5,085 nucleotides of DNA from JBBQTQ01 sp038213135 (GTDB lineage Bacteria; Actinomycetota; Thermoleophilia; Gaiellales; Gaiellaceae): positions 1 through 5,085 of the forward strand of contig JBBQTQ010000118.1 in NCBI GenBank assembly GCA_038213135.1. Reading direction: 5' to 3'. The stretch's first letter is position 1. Every line of letters begins with the position of its first letter. The notes under the pieces were generated by a model, which was not told the origin of the DNA, did no database searches, and saw nothing but the letters and a program-made list of their open reading frames with translations. Of this stretch, positions 1 through 5,010 are shown piece by piece. Both the position numbers and the translations under genes were made by a program.

Positions 1-398
1 CGGTACCCGAAGCGCGCCTGCTTGAGCAAGTAGGGCGCATTCGACATCGACTCCATGCCGCCCGCGACGATCACGCTGTGGTCGCCGGCGCGGATCATCT
101 GGTCGGCGATCTCGACCGCGCGGATGCTCGAGGCGCAGACCTTGTTGATCGTGTCGGCCGGGGTCTCCTTCGGCAGTCCCGCGCCGATCGCCGCCTGCCT
201 CGCGGGCGCCTGGCCGGCGCCGCCCTGCAACACCTGGCCCATGATCACGTACTCGACCTCGCCGTCCTCGACCTCGACTCGATCCAACGCCGCCCTGATC
301 GCGAGCGCCCCGAGCTCCGTCGCCGAGTAGTTGCGCAGCCCGCCGCCCAGCTTCCCGAAGGGAGTCCGGACGGCGGAGACGATCACTGACCGGGGCAC
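1..398 (-). CDS. Thiolase (acetyl-CoA C-acetyltransferase family), N-terminal 132 codons; C-terminus off the left edge
   Basis: Thiolases catalyse the reversible condensation of two acyl-CoA molecules, or thiolytic cleavage of 3-ketoacyl-CoA, in the cytoplasm. The minus-strand translation opens with the family signature VIVSAVRTPFGKLGG (residues 5-19). It continues with the ARQAAIGAGLP segment and the active-site block INKVCASS, in which Cys88 is the acyl-accepting nucleophile, and then with GGMESMSNAPY (113-123). The His and second Cys of the C-terminal half lie outside the window, so activity and chain-length class cannot be judged. The GTG at 398 is chosen because an in-frame TAG lies at 408-410 and no ATG precedes the conserved VSAVRTP block; GTG at 386 is the only other option. 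No clear Shine-Dalgarno is seen. It starts 17 bases after the cupredoxin stop, so co-transcription is plausible. Family assignment is secure; biosynthetic (AtoB/PhaA) versus degradative (FadA) is not. Confidence 0.93.
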   Translation of the reverse strand, partial: MPRSVIVSAVRTPFGKLGGGLRNYSATELGALAIRAALDRVEVEDGEVEYVIMGQVLQGGAGQAPARQAAIGAGLPKETPADTINKVCASSIRAVEIADQMIRAGDHSVIVAGGMESMSNAPYLLKQARFGY

Positions 399-415
399 GC
401 CCGAAGGCTAGCGAC

Positions 416-850
416 CTAGGGATAGATCGGAGAGCCGCCGGTGTCCGTGGTGGACGTGCCCGACGTGGACGGAGGCGGCGCGGCCTCGCCGACGCCGATC
501 GTCACCTTCAGGCCGAGCTTGGCATGGCCGGGCAGCGGGCAGAAGAACGTGTAGATCCCCTTCTTGAGGGTGACGGTGAGCGTCTTGCTCCCCTTGGGAG
601 CGATCGTGCCGGCGATCCGCTTGCCGGCGACGCCTGGACCCTTGACCTCGAAGGAGTGGGCGTACTTGCCGTGGTTCGCGACGACGAAGGTGTAGGAGCC
701 GGGCTTCAGGGAGCGCGAGGCGATCCCGAAGGCCCACTCCTTCTCGGAGATCTTCATCGTCGCGGAGCTGTTCGTGGGCTGGGCGACGGCGACTGCAGCC
801 GCGGCGCCCGCAAGCGCAAGACCGGCGTAGAGGAGGAGGCGGAGCTTCAT
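416..850 (-). CDS. Exported cupredoxin-like (type 1 copper) protein with Leu at the axial Met position
   Basis: This is a predicted extracytoplasmic small blue-copper-type protein of 144 residues when started at ATG 850 (MKLRLLLYAG). A signal peptide is visible: Lys/Arg, then an Ala/Leu-rich core, and a likely cleavage near AVAVA-QPT (residues 19-26). The mature part has the cupredoxin pattern: a first ligand His in KYAHSFEVKG (His65), then a YTFFCPLPGHAKLGLK loop giving Cys104 and His109. The family normally reads C-x4-H-x3-G-M; here the Met position is Leu114, so the site would be three-coordinate or redox-tuned if copper binds. The last 23 residues are Pro/Ser/Thr/Gly-rich and look disordered. 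A GTG start at 859 adds three residues (MGG) but has no better ribosome site; a run of six G precedes ATG 850. It follows the secreted-protein gene by 37 bases and precedes the thiolase by 17. Electron transfer or copper binding is inferred; the partner is unknown. Confidence 0.85.
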   Translation of the reverse strand: MKLRLLLYAGLALAGAAAAVAVAQPTNSSATMKISEKEWAFGIASRSLKPGSYTFVVANHGKYAHSFEVKGPGVAGKRIAGTIAPKGSKTLTVTLKKGIYTFFCPLPGHAKLGLKVTIGVGEAAPPPSTSGTSTTDTGGSPIYP

Positions 851-887
851 GCCCCCCACTCTACGCCGGATCTCGGGGAACGGTTTC

Positions 888-1505
888 CTACGGGTGCGGA
901 CCGCCCATCGGCGGTGGCCCGGTGTGGTTCACGAGGTCGTCGATGTGCGAGGTCAGCCGGTCGAGCAGCTGCTTCGCCTGGTCGGCGGTCAGCTTCCCGT
1001 CCTTGACTGCCTGGTCGAGGTGCGACTTCGCGTCGGCGACGATCGCCTGCTTCAGCCCGTCGACCGACTTTGCCTGCGCCTTCGCGACATCGGCGAGCGA
1101 CTTGCCGCTCTCGATCTGCGTGCGCAGCTGATCGGTCGTCAGGCCGAGGTAGTCGGCGGCGGCCTTCGCGAACTCGTGCCGGGCGTGACCCATCGGCCCG
1201 CCCGGACCGCCCGGCCCGAACTGGCCCGACTGGAGCCGCTGCTTGATCTGCGTCGCCTCGTCGGCCGTGAGCCGGCCGGCGGCGACGGCGGCGTCGACTC
1301 GGTCGATCGCGGCCTGCTTGAGCGCGTCCGACAGCTGCGCGGGCTGGACGTTCAGCCGGCCCGCGGCGTCGGCGATGAACGCCTGGCGCTCGCTCGCGGG
1401 GTCGTCGGCCTGTGTGGCGGCGACTCCCGCGCCGGTGCCTGCGCCGACAGCCAGCACCGACGCCCCGATCACGAGCATCTTCTTGGACTTCCACTGAATC
1501 GACAT
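888..1505 (-). CDS. Secreted or membrane-anchored protein with two related alpha-helical segments, function unknown
   Basis: The protein has 205 residues. The N-terminus has Lys residues at 6, 8 and 9 followed by a hydrophobic stretch (about 10-30), reading as a signal peptide or single anchor. Two helical segments follow. The first (about 42-94) contains LNVQPAQLSDAL and ends AVAAGRLTADEATQIKQRL. The second (about 111-192) contains LGLTTDQLRTQI, an inserted SGKSLADVAKAQAKSVDGL block, and ends AVKDGKLTADQAKQLLDRL. The shared G(R/K)LTAD(E/Q)A motif marks them as an internal duplication. They are joined by a Gly/Pro linker (95-105) followed by MGHARHE, and the C-terminus is HTGPPPMGGPHP. This layout is reminiscent of small actinobacterial/Firmicutes exported helical proteins, but I cannot name a characterised function. 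ATG 1505 is chosen over an upstream start at 1535 because AAAGGAG sits seven bases ahead of it. It is transcribed divergently from the two-component system and shares its control region, which suggests an envelope-stress output or sensor accessory (inference). Confidence 0.85.
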   Translation of the reverse strand: MSIQWKSKKMLVIGASVLAVGAGTGAGVAATQADDPASERQAFIADAAGRLNVQPAQLSDALKQAAIDRVDAAVAAGRLTADEATQIKQRLQSGQFGPGGPGGPMGHARHEFAKAAADYLGLTTDQLRTQIESGKSLADVAKAQAKSVDGLKQAIVADAKSHLDQAVKDGKLTADQAKQLLDRLTSHIDDLVNHTGPPPMGGPHP

Positions 1506-1512
1506 CTCACGA

Positions 1513-1519
1513 CTCCTTT
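1513..1519 (-). promoter_or_regulatory. Strong Shine-Dalgarno for the secreted-protein gene
   Basis: On the minus strand AAAGGAG ends seven bases before ATG 1505. It is the best ribosome binding site in the window and decides the start codon in favour of MSIQWKSKK over the longer reading that begins at 1535. Confidence 0.85.
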
Positions 1520-1551
1520 CGAGGTGGACGCCCAAGAGCCTCGGTGCGCCG

Positions 1552-1615
1552 CCTGAGAAGCGTATGAGCGCTACCTAAGAAGCGCCTAAGTCCCGCGTCT
1601 TAGGCATTTCTCATC
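1552..1615. promoter_or_regulatory. Divergent operator array: 11-base-periodic CCTRAG/ATGAG boxes in two inverted 22-base units
   Basis: On the plus strand, boxes begin at 1552 (CCTGAGAAGCG), 1563 (TATGAGCGCTA), 1574 (CCTAAGAAGCG) and 1585 (CCTAAGTCCCG), exactly 11 bases apart. On the minus strand, GATGAG starts at 1615 and CCTAAG at 1604, again 11 apart. The plus unit 1563-1584 and the minus unit 1615-1594 match at 16 of 22 positions, so the array has inverted symmetry centred near 1589. Tandem half-sites repeated once per helical turn are characteristic of OmpR/PhoB-family regulators, and such a regulator is encoded 22 bases to the right. I infer autoregulation plus control of the divergent secreted-protein gene. 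Which boxes activate or repress cannot be read from the sequence. Confidence 0.7.
1559..1564 (-). promoter_or_regulatory. Possible -10 box of the secreted-protein promoter
   Basis: TACGCT on the minus strand fits the actinobacterial TANNNT -10 pattern and is identical to the proposed trp leader -10. No good -35 lies 17-18 bases upstream. Instead CTTAGG boxes (minus strand 1590-1585 and 1579-1574) occupy that region, as expected of an activator-dependent promoter. The implied 5' untranslated region would be about 45-50 bases. Tentative. Confidence 0.35.
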
Positions 1616-1636
1616 GTTTCGGGCGAGACTTGGCAC

Positions 1637-2308
1637 ATGCGTGTCCTCGTGGTCGACGACGAGCCTGCGGTCCGCGATTCGCTCGAGCGCGCGCTCGCGC
1701 TCGAAGGCTACGGGGTGGCCTTGGCCGAGAACGGCGTCGCTGCCCTCGCGGCTGTCGAGGCCGAATCGCCCGACGCCGTGGTGCTCGACGTCCTGATGCC
1801 CCAGCTCGACGGGCTCGAGGTCTGCCGCACCCTGCGGCGGCGCGGCAGCTCGGTGCCCGTGCTGATGCTGACCGCGCGCGAGGGAGTCTCCGATCGCGTG
1901 GCCGGGCTCGACGCGGGCGCCGACGACTACCTCGTCAAGCCGTTCGCGCTCGAGGAGCTGCTCGCCCGCCTGCGGGCGCTGCTGCGCCGGACGGGAGCGG
2001 ACGGTGCGGGCGTCCTTCGCTTCGCCGATCTCTCGCTCGACACGGGCACGCACGAGGTCCTGCGCGGCGAGCGGCGCATAGAGCTGACCCGCACCGAGTT
2101 CCACCTCCTGGAGCTGTTCCTGCGCAACCCGCGCCAGGTGCTGACGCGCTCGCTGATCTTCGAACGCGTCTGGGGCTACGACTTCGGCCCGATGTCGAAC
2201 TCGCTCGACGTCTACATCGGCTACCTGCGACGCAAGACCGAGGCGGGCGGCGAGCCGCGGCTGATCCACACCGTGCGCGGGGTCGGTTACGCCTTGCGCG
2301 AGCAATGA
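1637..2308 (+). CDS. OmpR-family response regulator, MprA-like
   Basis: This is a cytoplasmic DNA-binding partner of the downstream kinase, 223 residues. The receiver domain (1-about 118) starts MRVLVVDDEP with acidic pocket Asp7/Asp8. It has phospho-acceptor Asp51 in VVLDVLMPQLDGLEVC, Thr79 in LMLTARE and Lys101 in DDYLVKPFALEELLARLRAL. The C-terminal winged helix (about 125-222) shows the OmpR landmarks LTRTEFHLLELFLRNP, VLTRSLIFERVWGYDF, SNSLDVYIGYLRRK and IHTVRGVGYAL. All catalytic and switch residues are intact. The text is strikingly close to mycobacterial MprA, including the GLDAGADDYL...PFALEELLAR run, but orthology would need a tree. ATG 1637 is the only start that gives a complete first beta strand; GGGCGAG about 10 bases upstream is a weak ribosome site. 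Its stop overlaps the kinase start by ATGA, implying coupled translation. Probably autoregulated through the 1552-1615 boxes. Confidence 0.97.
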   Translation: MRVLVVDDEPAVRDSLERALALEGYGVALAENGVAALAAVEAESPDAVVLDVLMPQLDGLEVCRTLRRRGSSVPVLMLTAREGVSDRVAGLDAGADDYLVKPFALEELLARLRALLRRTGADGAGVLRFADLSLDTGTHEVLRGERRIELTRTEFHLLELFLRNPRQVLTRSLIFERVWGYDFGPMSNSLDVYIGYLRRKTEAGGEPRLIHTVRGVGYALREQ

Positions 2309-3657
2309 GCCTCAGGGCACGACTCACGATCGCCGCTGCTGCCGCGGTCGCCGTCTCGGTGGCGGGGGCCTGCCTCGGTGCGTACCTGATCGCACGCAGC
2401 GACCTCCGGGGAGAGGTCGACCGGTCGTTGCGCGATCGCGCGGCGCACGCCGAGGGCCACCGCGGCCCGGGGCTGGGCCTTGGCCCGCTGCTGCCGCCGC
2501 CGCCGTTCGGAGGCGCGGGCGGGCTGGGGCAGCTCGTCGGCGCGGACGGCCGGATCGTCGCGCTGCCCGGCGCCGTGCAGCTGCCGACCAGTCAGCAGGT
2601 GCTCGAGGTCGCAGCCGGAAGCCGCGGCGCGTTCTTTGCGGACGCGCGCGTCGAGGGAGTGCACCTCCGCGTGCTGACGGCGCCGCTACGAGCCGGGCTG
2701 GCGATCGAGGTCGCACGCCCGCTCGACGAGGTCGACCGCACCCTGCACCGGCTCGGGCTCGTCCTCCTGCTCGTCGGAATCGGCGGCGTCGCGCTCGCCG
2801 CCCTGCTCGGCGCGGGCGTCGCGCGGACCGCGCTCGGGCCGGTTCGGCGCCTCCGCGACGCCGCCGCGCATGTCGCGAGAACGCGTGACCTGAGCCGACG
2901 CGTCGAGGGCGGTGGCGGCGGTGAGCTCGCGGCGCTCGCCGGCAGCTTCAACACGATGCTCGCCGCGCTCGAGGACTCGCTCGGCGCCCAGCAGCGGCTC
3001 GTCGCCGACGCCTCGCACGAGCTGCGGACGCCGCTGACGAGCCTGCGCACGAACATCGAGGTCATGACTCGAGAGGGCAACGGCCTGCCCGAGGATGACC
3101 GCCGGCGCCTGCTCCACGACGTCGTCGTCCAGCTCGAGGAGCTGACCCTCCTCGTCGCCGACGTCGCCGAGCTGGCCCGGGACGGCGAGGCGCAACCGGC
3201 GCGCGAGCCGGTGCGGCTGGACGAGGTCGTCCAGGCCGCGGTCGAGCGCGCGCGGCGCAACTCGGCGAGCGTCCGCTTCGAGCTCGAGCTCGAGCGCGAG
3301 CCGTCCGTCGTCGAAGGCGATGCGGCGCGGATCGACCGCGCGGCCGCGAACCTGCTCGACAACGCGGCGAAGTGGAGCCCGCCAGAAGGCGTGGTCGAGG
3401 TCTCCGTGCGCGGACGAGAGCTGGTCGTCCGCGACCACGGCCCGGGCATCGACGAGGCAGACCTGCCCCACGTCTTCGACCGGTTCTACCGTGCCCCGGC
3501 CGCGCGCGGCCTCCCCGGCTCCGGCCTCGGGCTCGCGATCGTCCGCCGCGTCGCCGAGCAGCACGGAGCGACCGCGACCGCCGAGCGTGCCGAGGGCGGC
3601 GGCAGCCGGTTTCGCTTGACGTTCCCGGAGCGCGCGCCTACGCTGAGTCGAAGATGA
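2305..3657 (+). CDS. Membrane sensor histidine kinase, MprB-like
   Basis: This sensor protein of 450 residues senses an envelope signal and phosphorylates the preceding regulator. TM1 is about residues 8-30. An extracytoplasmic region of about 118 residues follows, with a Gly/Pro/Leu-rich stretch at 54-75 (including PPPP) and a small ligand-type segment GQLVGADGRIVALPG. TM2 is about 149-173, then HAMP (about 174-226). The dimerisation domain has DASHELRTPLTSLRTNIEVM with phospho-acceptor His238, a sequence typical of MprB. The ATPase domain is intact: N box NLLDNAAKWSP (349-359), G1 DHGPGID (377-383), F box FDRFYR (391-396) and G2 GSGLGLAI (405-412). The start ATG 2305 overlaps the regulator stop. 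The final codons carry a second message: a promoter-like TTGACG-N17-TACGCT, and the stop overlaps the ATG of the trp leader peptide. The ligand is unknown; the sensor region is shorter and more Pro/Gly-rich than that of mycobacterial MprB as I recall it. Confidence 0.96.
   Translation: MSLRARLTIAAAAAVAVSVAGACLGAYLIARSDLRGEVDRSLRDRAAHAEGHRGPGLGLGPLLPPPPFGGAGGLGQLVGADGRIVALPGAVQLPTSQQVLEVAAGSRGAFFADARVEGVHLRVLTAPLRAGLAIEVARPLDEVDRTLHRLGLVLLLVGIGGVALAALLGAGVARTALGPVRRLRDAAAHVARTRDLSRRVEGGGGGELAALAGSFNTMLAALEDSLGAQQRLVADASHELRTPLTSLRTNIEVMTREGNGLPEDDRRRLLHDVVVQLEELTLLVADVAELARDGEAQPAREPVRLDEVVQAAVERARRNSASVRFELELEREPSVVEGDAARIDRAAANLLDNAAKWSPPEGVVEVSVRGRELVVRDHGPGIDEADLPHVFDRFYRAPAARGLPGSGLGLAIVRRVAEQHGATATAERAEGGGSRFRLTFPERAPTLSRR
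3616..3644 (+). promoter_or_regulatory. Sigma-70-type promoter for the trp leader, inside the 3' end of the kinase gene
   Basis: TTGACG (3616-3621) is a five-of-six match to the -35 consensus. After exactly 17 bases comes TACGCT (3639-3644), matching the actinobacterial TANNNT -10. The predicted transcript start is about A3651, three bases before ATG 3654, or that ATG itself. It therefore drives a leaderless or nearly leaderless leader peptide and makes trpE expression independent of the two-component operon. Both boxes are embedded in kinase codons. Inferred from spacing and position; no experimental support here. Confidence 0.65.
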
Positions 3658-3719
3658 CTCTTTCGTCCCGCAGCTTGGCCTGGGCTTGGCGCCACGAGCG
3701 GGGCGGGAGCCTGGTCTGA
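3654..3719 (+). CDS. trpL: trp leader peptide (21 codons, Trp at codons 10 and 12)
   Basis: A short open frame starts at ATG 3654, overlapping the kinase stop as ATGA, and ends at TGA 3717-3719. It begins MTLSSRS and contains LAWAWRH, so Trp codons TGG lie at 3681-3683 and 3687-3689. Trp is otherwise rare here: none in the 450-residue kinase. Its position directly ahead of an intrinsic terminator and trpE identifies it as the sensing peptide of a transcription attenuator. When charged tRNA-Trp is scarce the ribosome should stall at these codons. A stall at codon 12 leaves the antiterminator strand beginning at 3705 free, while completion to the stop codon covers 3713-3719 and lets the terminator form. 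No Shine-Dalgarno is seen, but the proposed transcript start is about 3651, consistent with leaderless initiation common in actinobacteria. Re-initiation from kinase translation is an alternative. Confidence 0.82.
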   Translation: MTLSSRSLAWAWRHERGGSLV

Positions 3720-3771
3720 TCTCAAGCCGAATCCCGTTCCGCCCGAGACCTTCCAGCCGGAGGGTCTTTTT
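3680..3771 (+). promoter_or_regulatory. Tryptophan attenuator with mutually exclusive 1:2, 2:3 and 3:4 helices
   Basis: Region 1 CTGGGCU (3680-3686), covering Trp codon 10, can pair with region 2 AGCCTGG (3708-3714), seven pairs of which two are G-U. Region 2 alternatively pairs with region 3: GGTCT (3713-3717) with AGACC (3746-3750), continued after a four-base bulge by GGGA (3705-3708) with TTCC (3751-3754), nine pairs. Region 3 AGACCTTCC (3746-3754) otherwise forms the terminator with GGAGGGTCT (3759-3767). The same strand cannot be in both helices, which gives the classical Trp-dependent choice between antitermination and termination ahead of trpE. Confidence 0.75.
3746..3771 (+). terminator. 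Rho-independent terminator (helix 3:4 of the trp attenuator)
   Basis: AGACCTTCC (3746-3754) pairs with GGAGGGTCT (3759-3767) as nine base pairs including one U-G, around a four-base loop AGCC, followed by a U run (3767-3771) and UGUUU. It lies only 9 bases before the trpE ATG. It should also stop read-through from the two-component operon, so it separates the two units unless tryptophan is limiting. Confidence 0.85.
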
Positions 3772-3780
3772 GTTTGCCGA

Positions 3781-5010
3781 ATGAACTTCACGACCGTCAT
3801 CCCCACCGACCTGATCACCCCGCTCGGGGCGTACATCAGGCTGCGCGAATCCGGGAAGGCGAGCTTCCTGCTCGAATCGGTGGAGCAGGGCCGCCTCGGC
3901 CGCTACTCGTGGGTCGGCTACGGCTCGAACGTCGTGCCGTTCGAGGAGGCCGAGGGCCACGACGCGCCGGTCGTCGGCTACCTCTCCTACGACCACATCG
4001 CCAAGCTCGAGCGCTCGGTGGAGCTACCGGCGGCCGGCCCGGACCTGCCTGAGAGCCGCTTCGTCGTCGCCGAGACGCTCGTCCGTTTCGATCACGCCCG
4101 CGGGATGGCCGAGGTGCTGTGCGGCAACACCGCCGAGTTGCACGAACGGCTCGAGCTGGGGCACGTCCCGCTGCCGAAGGGCACCGGCGAATCGGGCGCG
4201 ACGAAGCGGCTCCCGGCGAAGCTCGACTACGAGCGCGGCGTGCGGCGGATCAAGGAGCACATCCGGGCAGGCGATGCCTTCCAGATCGTCCTTTCGCAGC
4301 GAGCCGAGCGGCCCACCTCGGCGAGCGCGATCGATCTCTACCGGACGCTCCGGCGCGTCAATCCGTCGCCGTACCTCTTCCTGCTCGAGTTCGAGGGCGT
4401 CGCGCTGATCGGCTCCTCGCCGGAGACCCTCGTGAAAGCCGAGGGTCGCCGCGCGAGCCTGAACCCGATCGCGGGCACGAGCGGTGTCCGCGACGGCGAC
4501 GTAGAGCGGCTGCTGGCCTCCGAGAAGGACCGCGCCGAGCACGTCATGCTCGTCGACCTCGGCCGCAACGACCTCTCGCGGGTGTGCAAGCCGGGGAGCG
4601 TGAAGGTCGAGCGGCTGATGCAGCCGGAGCGGTACTCGCACGTCACCCATCTCGTCTCGGAGGTCGTCGGCGAGCTGCGCGACGACGCGAGCTCGTTCGA
4701 CCTGCTGCGCGCGTGCTTCCCGGCCGGCACCGTCTCGGGCGCGCCAAAGGTGCGGGCAATGCAGATCATCTCGGAGCTCGAGGCGTACCGGCGCGGCCCG
4801 TACGCGGGAGCCGTCGGCTACGCGCTGCCGGGCGGCGACCTCGACACCTGCATCGCGATCCGGACGATCGTTCTGCGGGACGGCGTCGCCTACCTACAGG
4901 CCGGCGCCGGGATCGTGGCCGACTCCGAGCCCGCGGCCGAGCACGACGAGTGCCTGCGCAAGCTCGCGGCACTCGAGACGGCGATTACCCTTGCGGAGGC
5001 GGAACGGTGA
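3781..5010 (+). CDS. trpE: Anthranilate synthase component I, compact form
   Basis: This is a cytoplasmic enzyme making anthranilate from chorismate, the first committed step of tryptophan synthesis, using ammonia released by the TrpG glutaminase subunit. The 409-residue product has the N-terminal feedback motif LLES (30-33) followed by RLGRYSWVG. The chorismate-binding domain carries GDAFQIVLSQR (164-174), SSPETLVKAEG, PIAGT (229-233), EHVMLVDLGRNDLSRV (253-268), AGTVSGAPKVRAMQIISELE (315-334), DLDTCIAIRTIVL and QAGAGIVADSEP with metal-site Glu387 and Glu390. PIAGT rather than PIKGT argues for TrpE against PabB, and the upstream trp attenuator agrees. It is shorter than the usual roughly 460-520 residues because the N-terminal domain lacks sequence between RYSWVG and VVGYLSYD. 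The usual Arg after PIAGT is replaced (PIAGTSGV). No ribosome site lies at normal distance from ATG 3781; GGAGGG at 3759-3764 is 16 bases away, in the terminator stem. Confidence 0.95.
   Translation: MNFTTVIPTDLITPLGAYIRLRESGKASFLLESVEQGRLGRYSWVGYGSNVVPFEEAEGHDAPVVGYLSYDHIAKLERSVELPAAGPDLPESRFVVAETLVRFDHARGMAEVLCGNTAELHERLELGHVPLPKGTGESGATKRLPAKLDYERGVRRIKEHIRAGDAFQIVLSQRAERPTSASAIDLYRTLRRVNPSPYLFLLEFEGVALIGSSPETLVKAEGRRASLNPIAGTSGVRDGDVERLLASEKDRAEHVMLVDLGRNDLSRVCKPGSVKVERLMQPERYSHVTHLVSEVVGELRDDASSFDLLRACFPAGTVSGAPKVRAMQIISELEAYRRGPYAGAVGYALPGGDLDTCIAIRTIVLRDGVAYLQAGAGIVADSEPAAEHDECLRKLAALETAITLAEAER

Noticed and set aside
55..389. Two plus-strand open frames opposite the thiolase
   Set aside because: The minus strand carries unmistakable thiolase motifs including the active-site Cys; the plus frames are shadows.
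408..420. CTAGCG and CCTAGG palindromic bases between cupredoxin and thiolase
   Set aside because: Too short and explained by the TAG stop codons; no terminator or operator structure is supported.
851..859. GTG 859 as the cupredoxin start
   Set aside because: It adds only MGG before MKLRLLLYAG, has no better ribosome site, and the ATG at 850 gives a cleaner signal peptide.
849..1556. 235-codon plus-strand open frame opposite the secreted-protein gene
   Set aside because: The minus-strand frame has a strong ribosome site, a signal peptide and an internal repeat; the plus-strand translation has no recognisable features.
1630..2304. Upstream in-frame extension of the kinase frame giving a 675-residue product
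   Set aside because: The first 225 codons are the wrong frame of the response regulator and are Arg/Ala-rich. The kinase proper begins at ATG 2305 with Lys/Arg-poor TM1 right after MSLRARL and the usual ATGA coupling.
3701..3744. GGGCGG (3701-3706) with CCGCCC (3739-3744) as the main antiterminator
   Set aside because: It is a perfect six-pair helix and may form, but it does not involve the terminator strand 3746-3754, so alone it would not prevent termination. The GGTCT:AGACC pairing does.
2686..3996. 436-codon open frame on the minus strand opposite the kinase and trpE
   Set aside because: It lies antisense to two genes with complete family motifs, spans the trp attenuator, and its Arg/Ala/Gly/Asp-rich translation shows no domain. 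It is an artefact of high GC.
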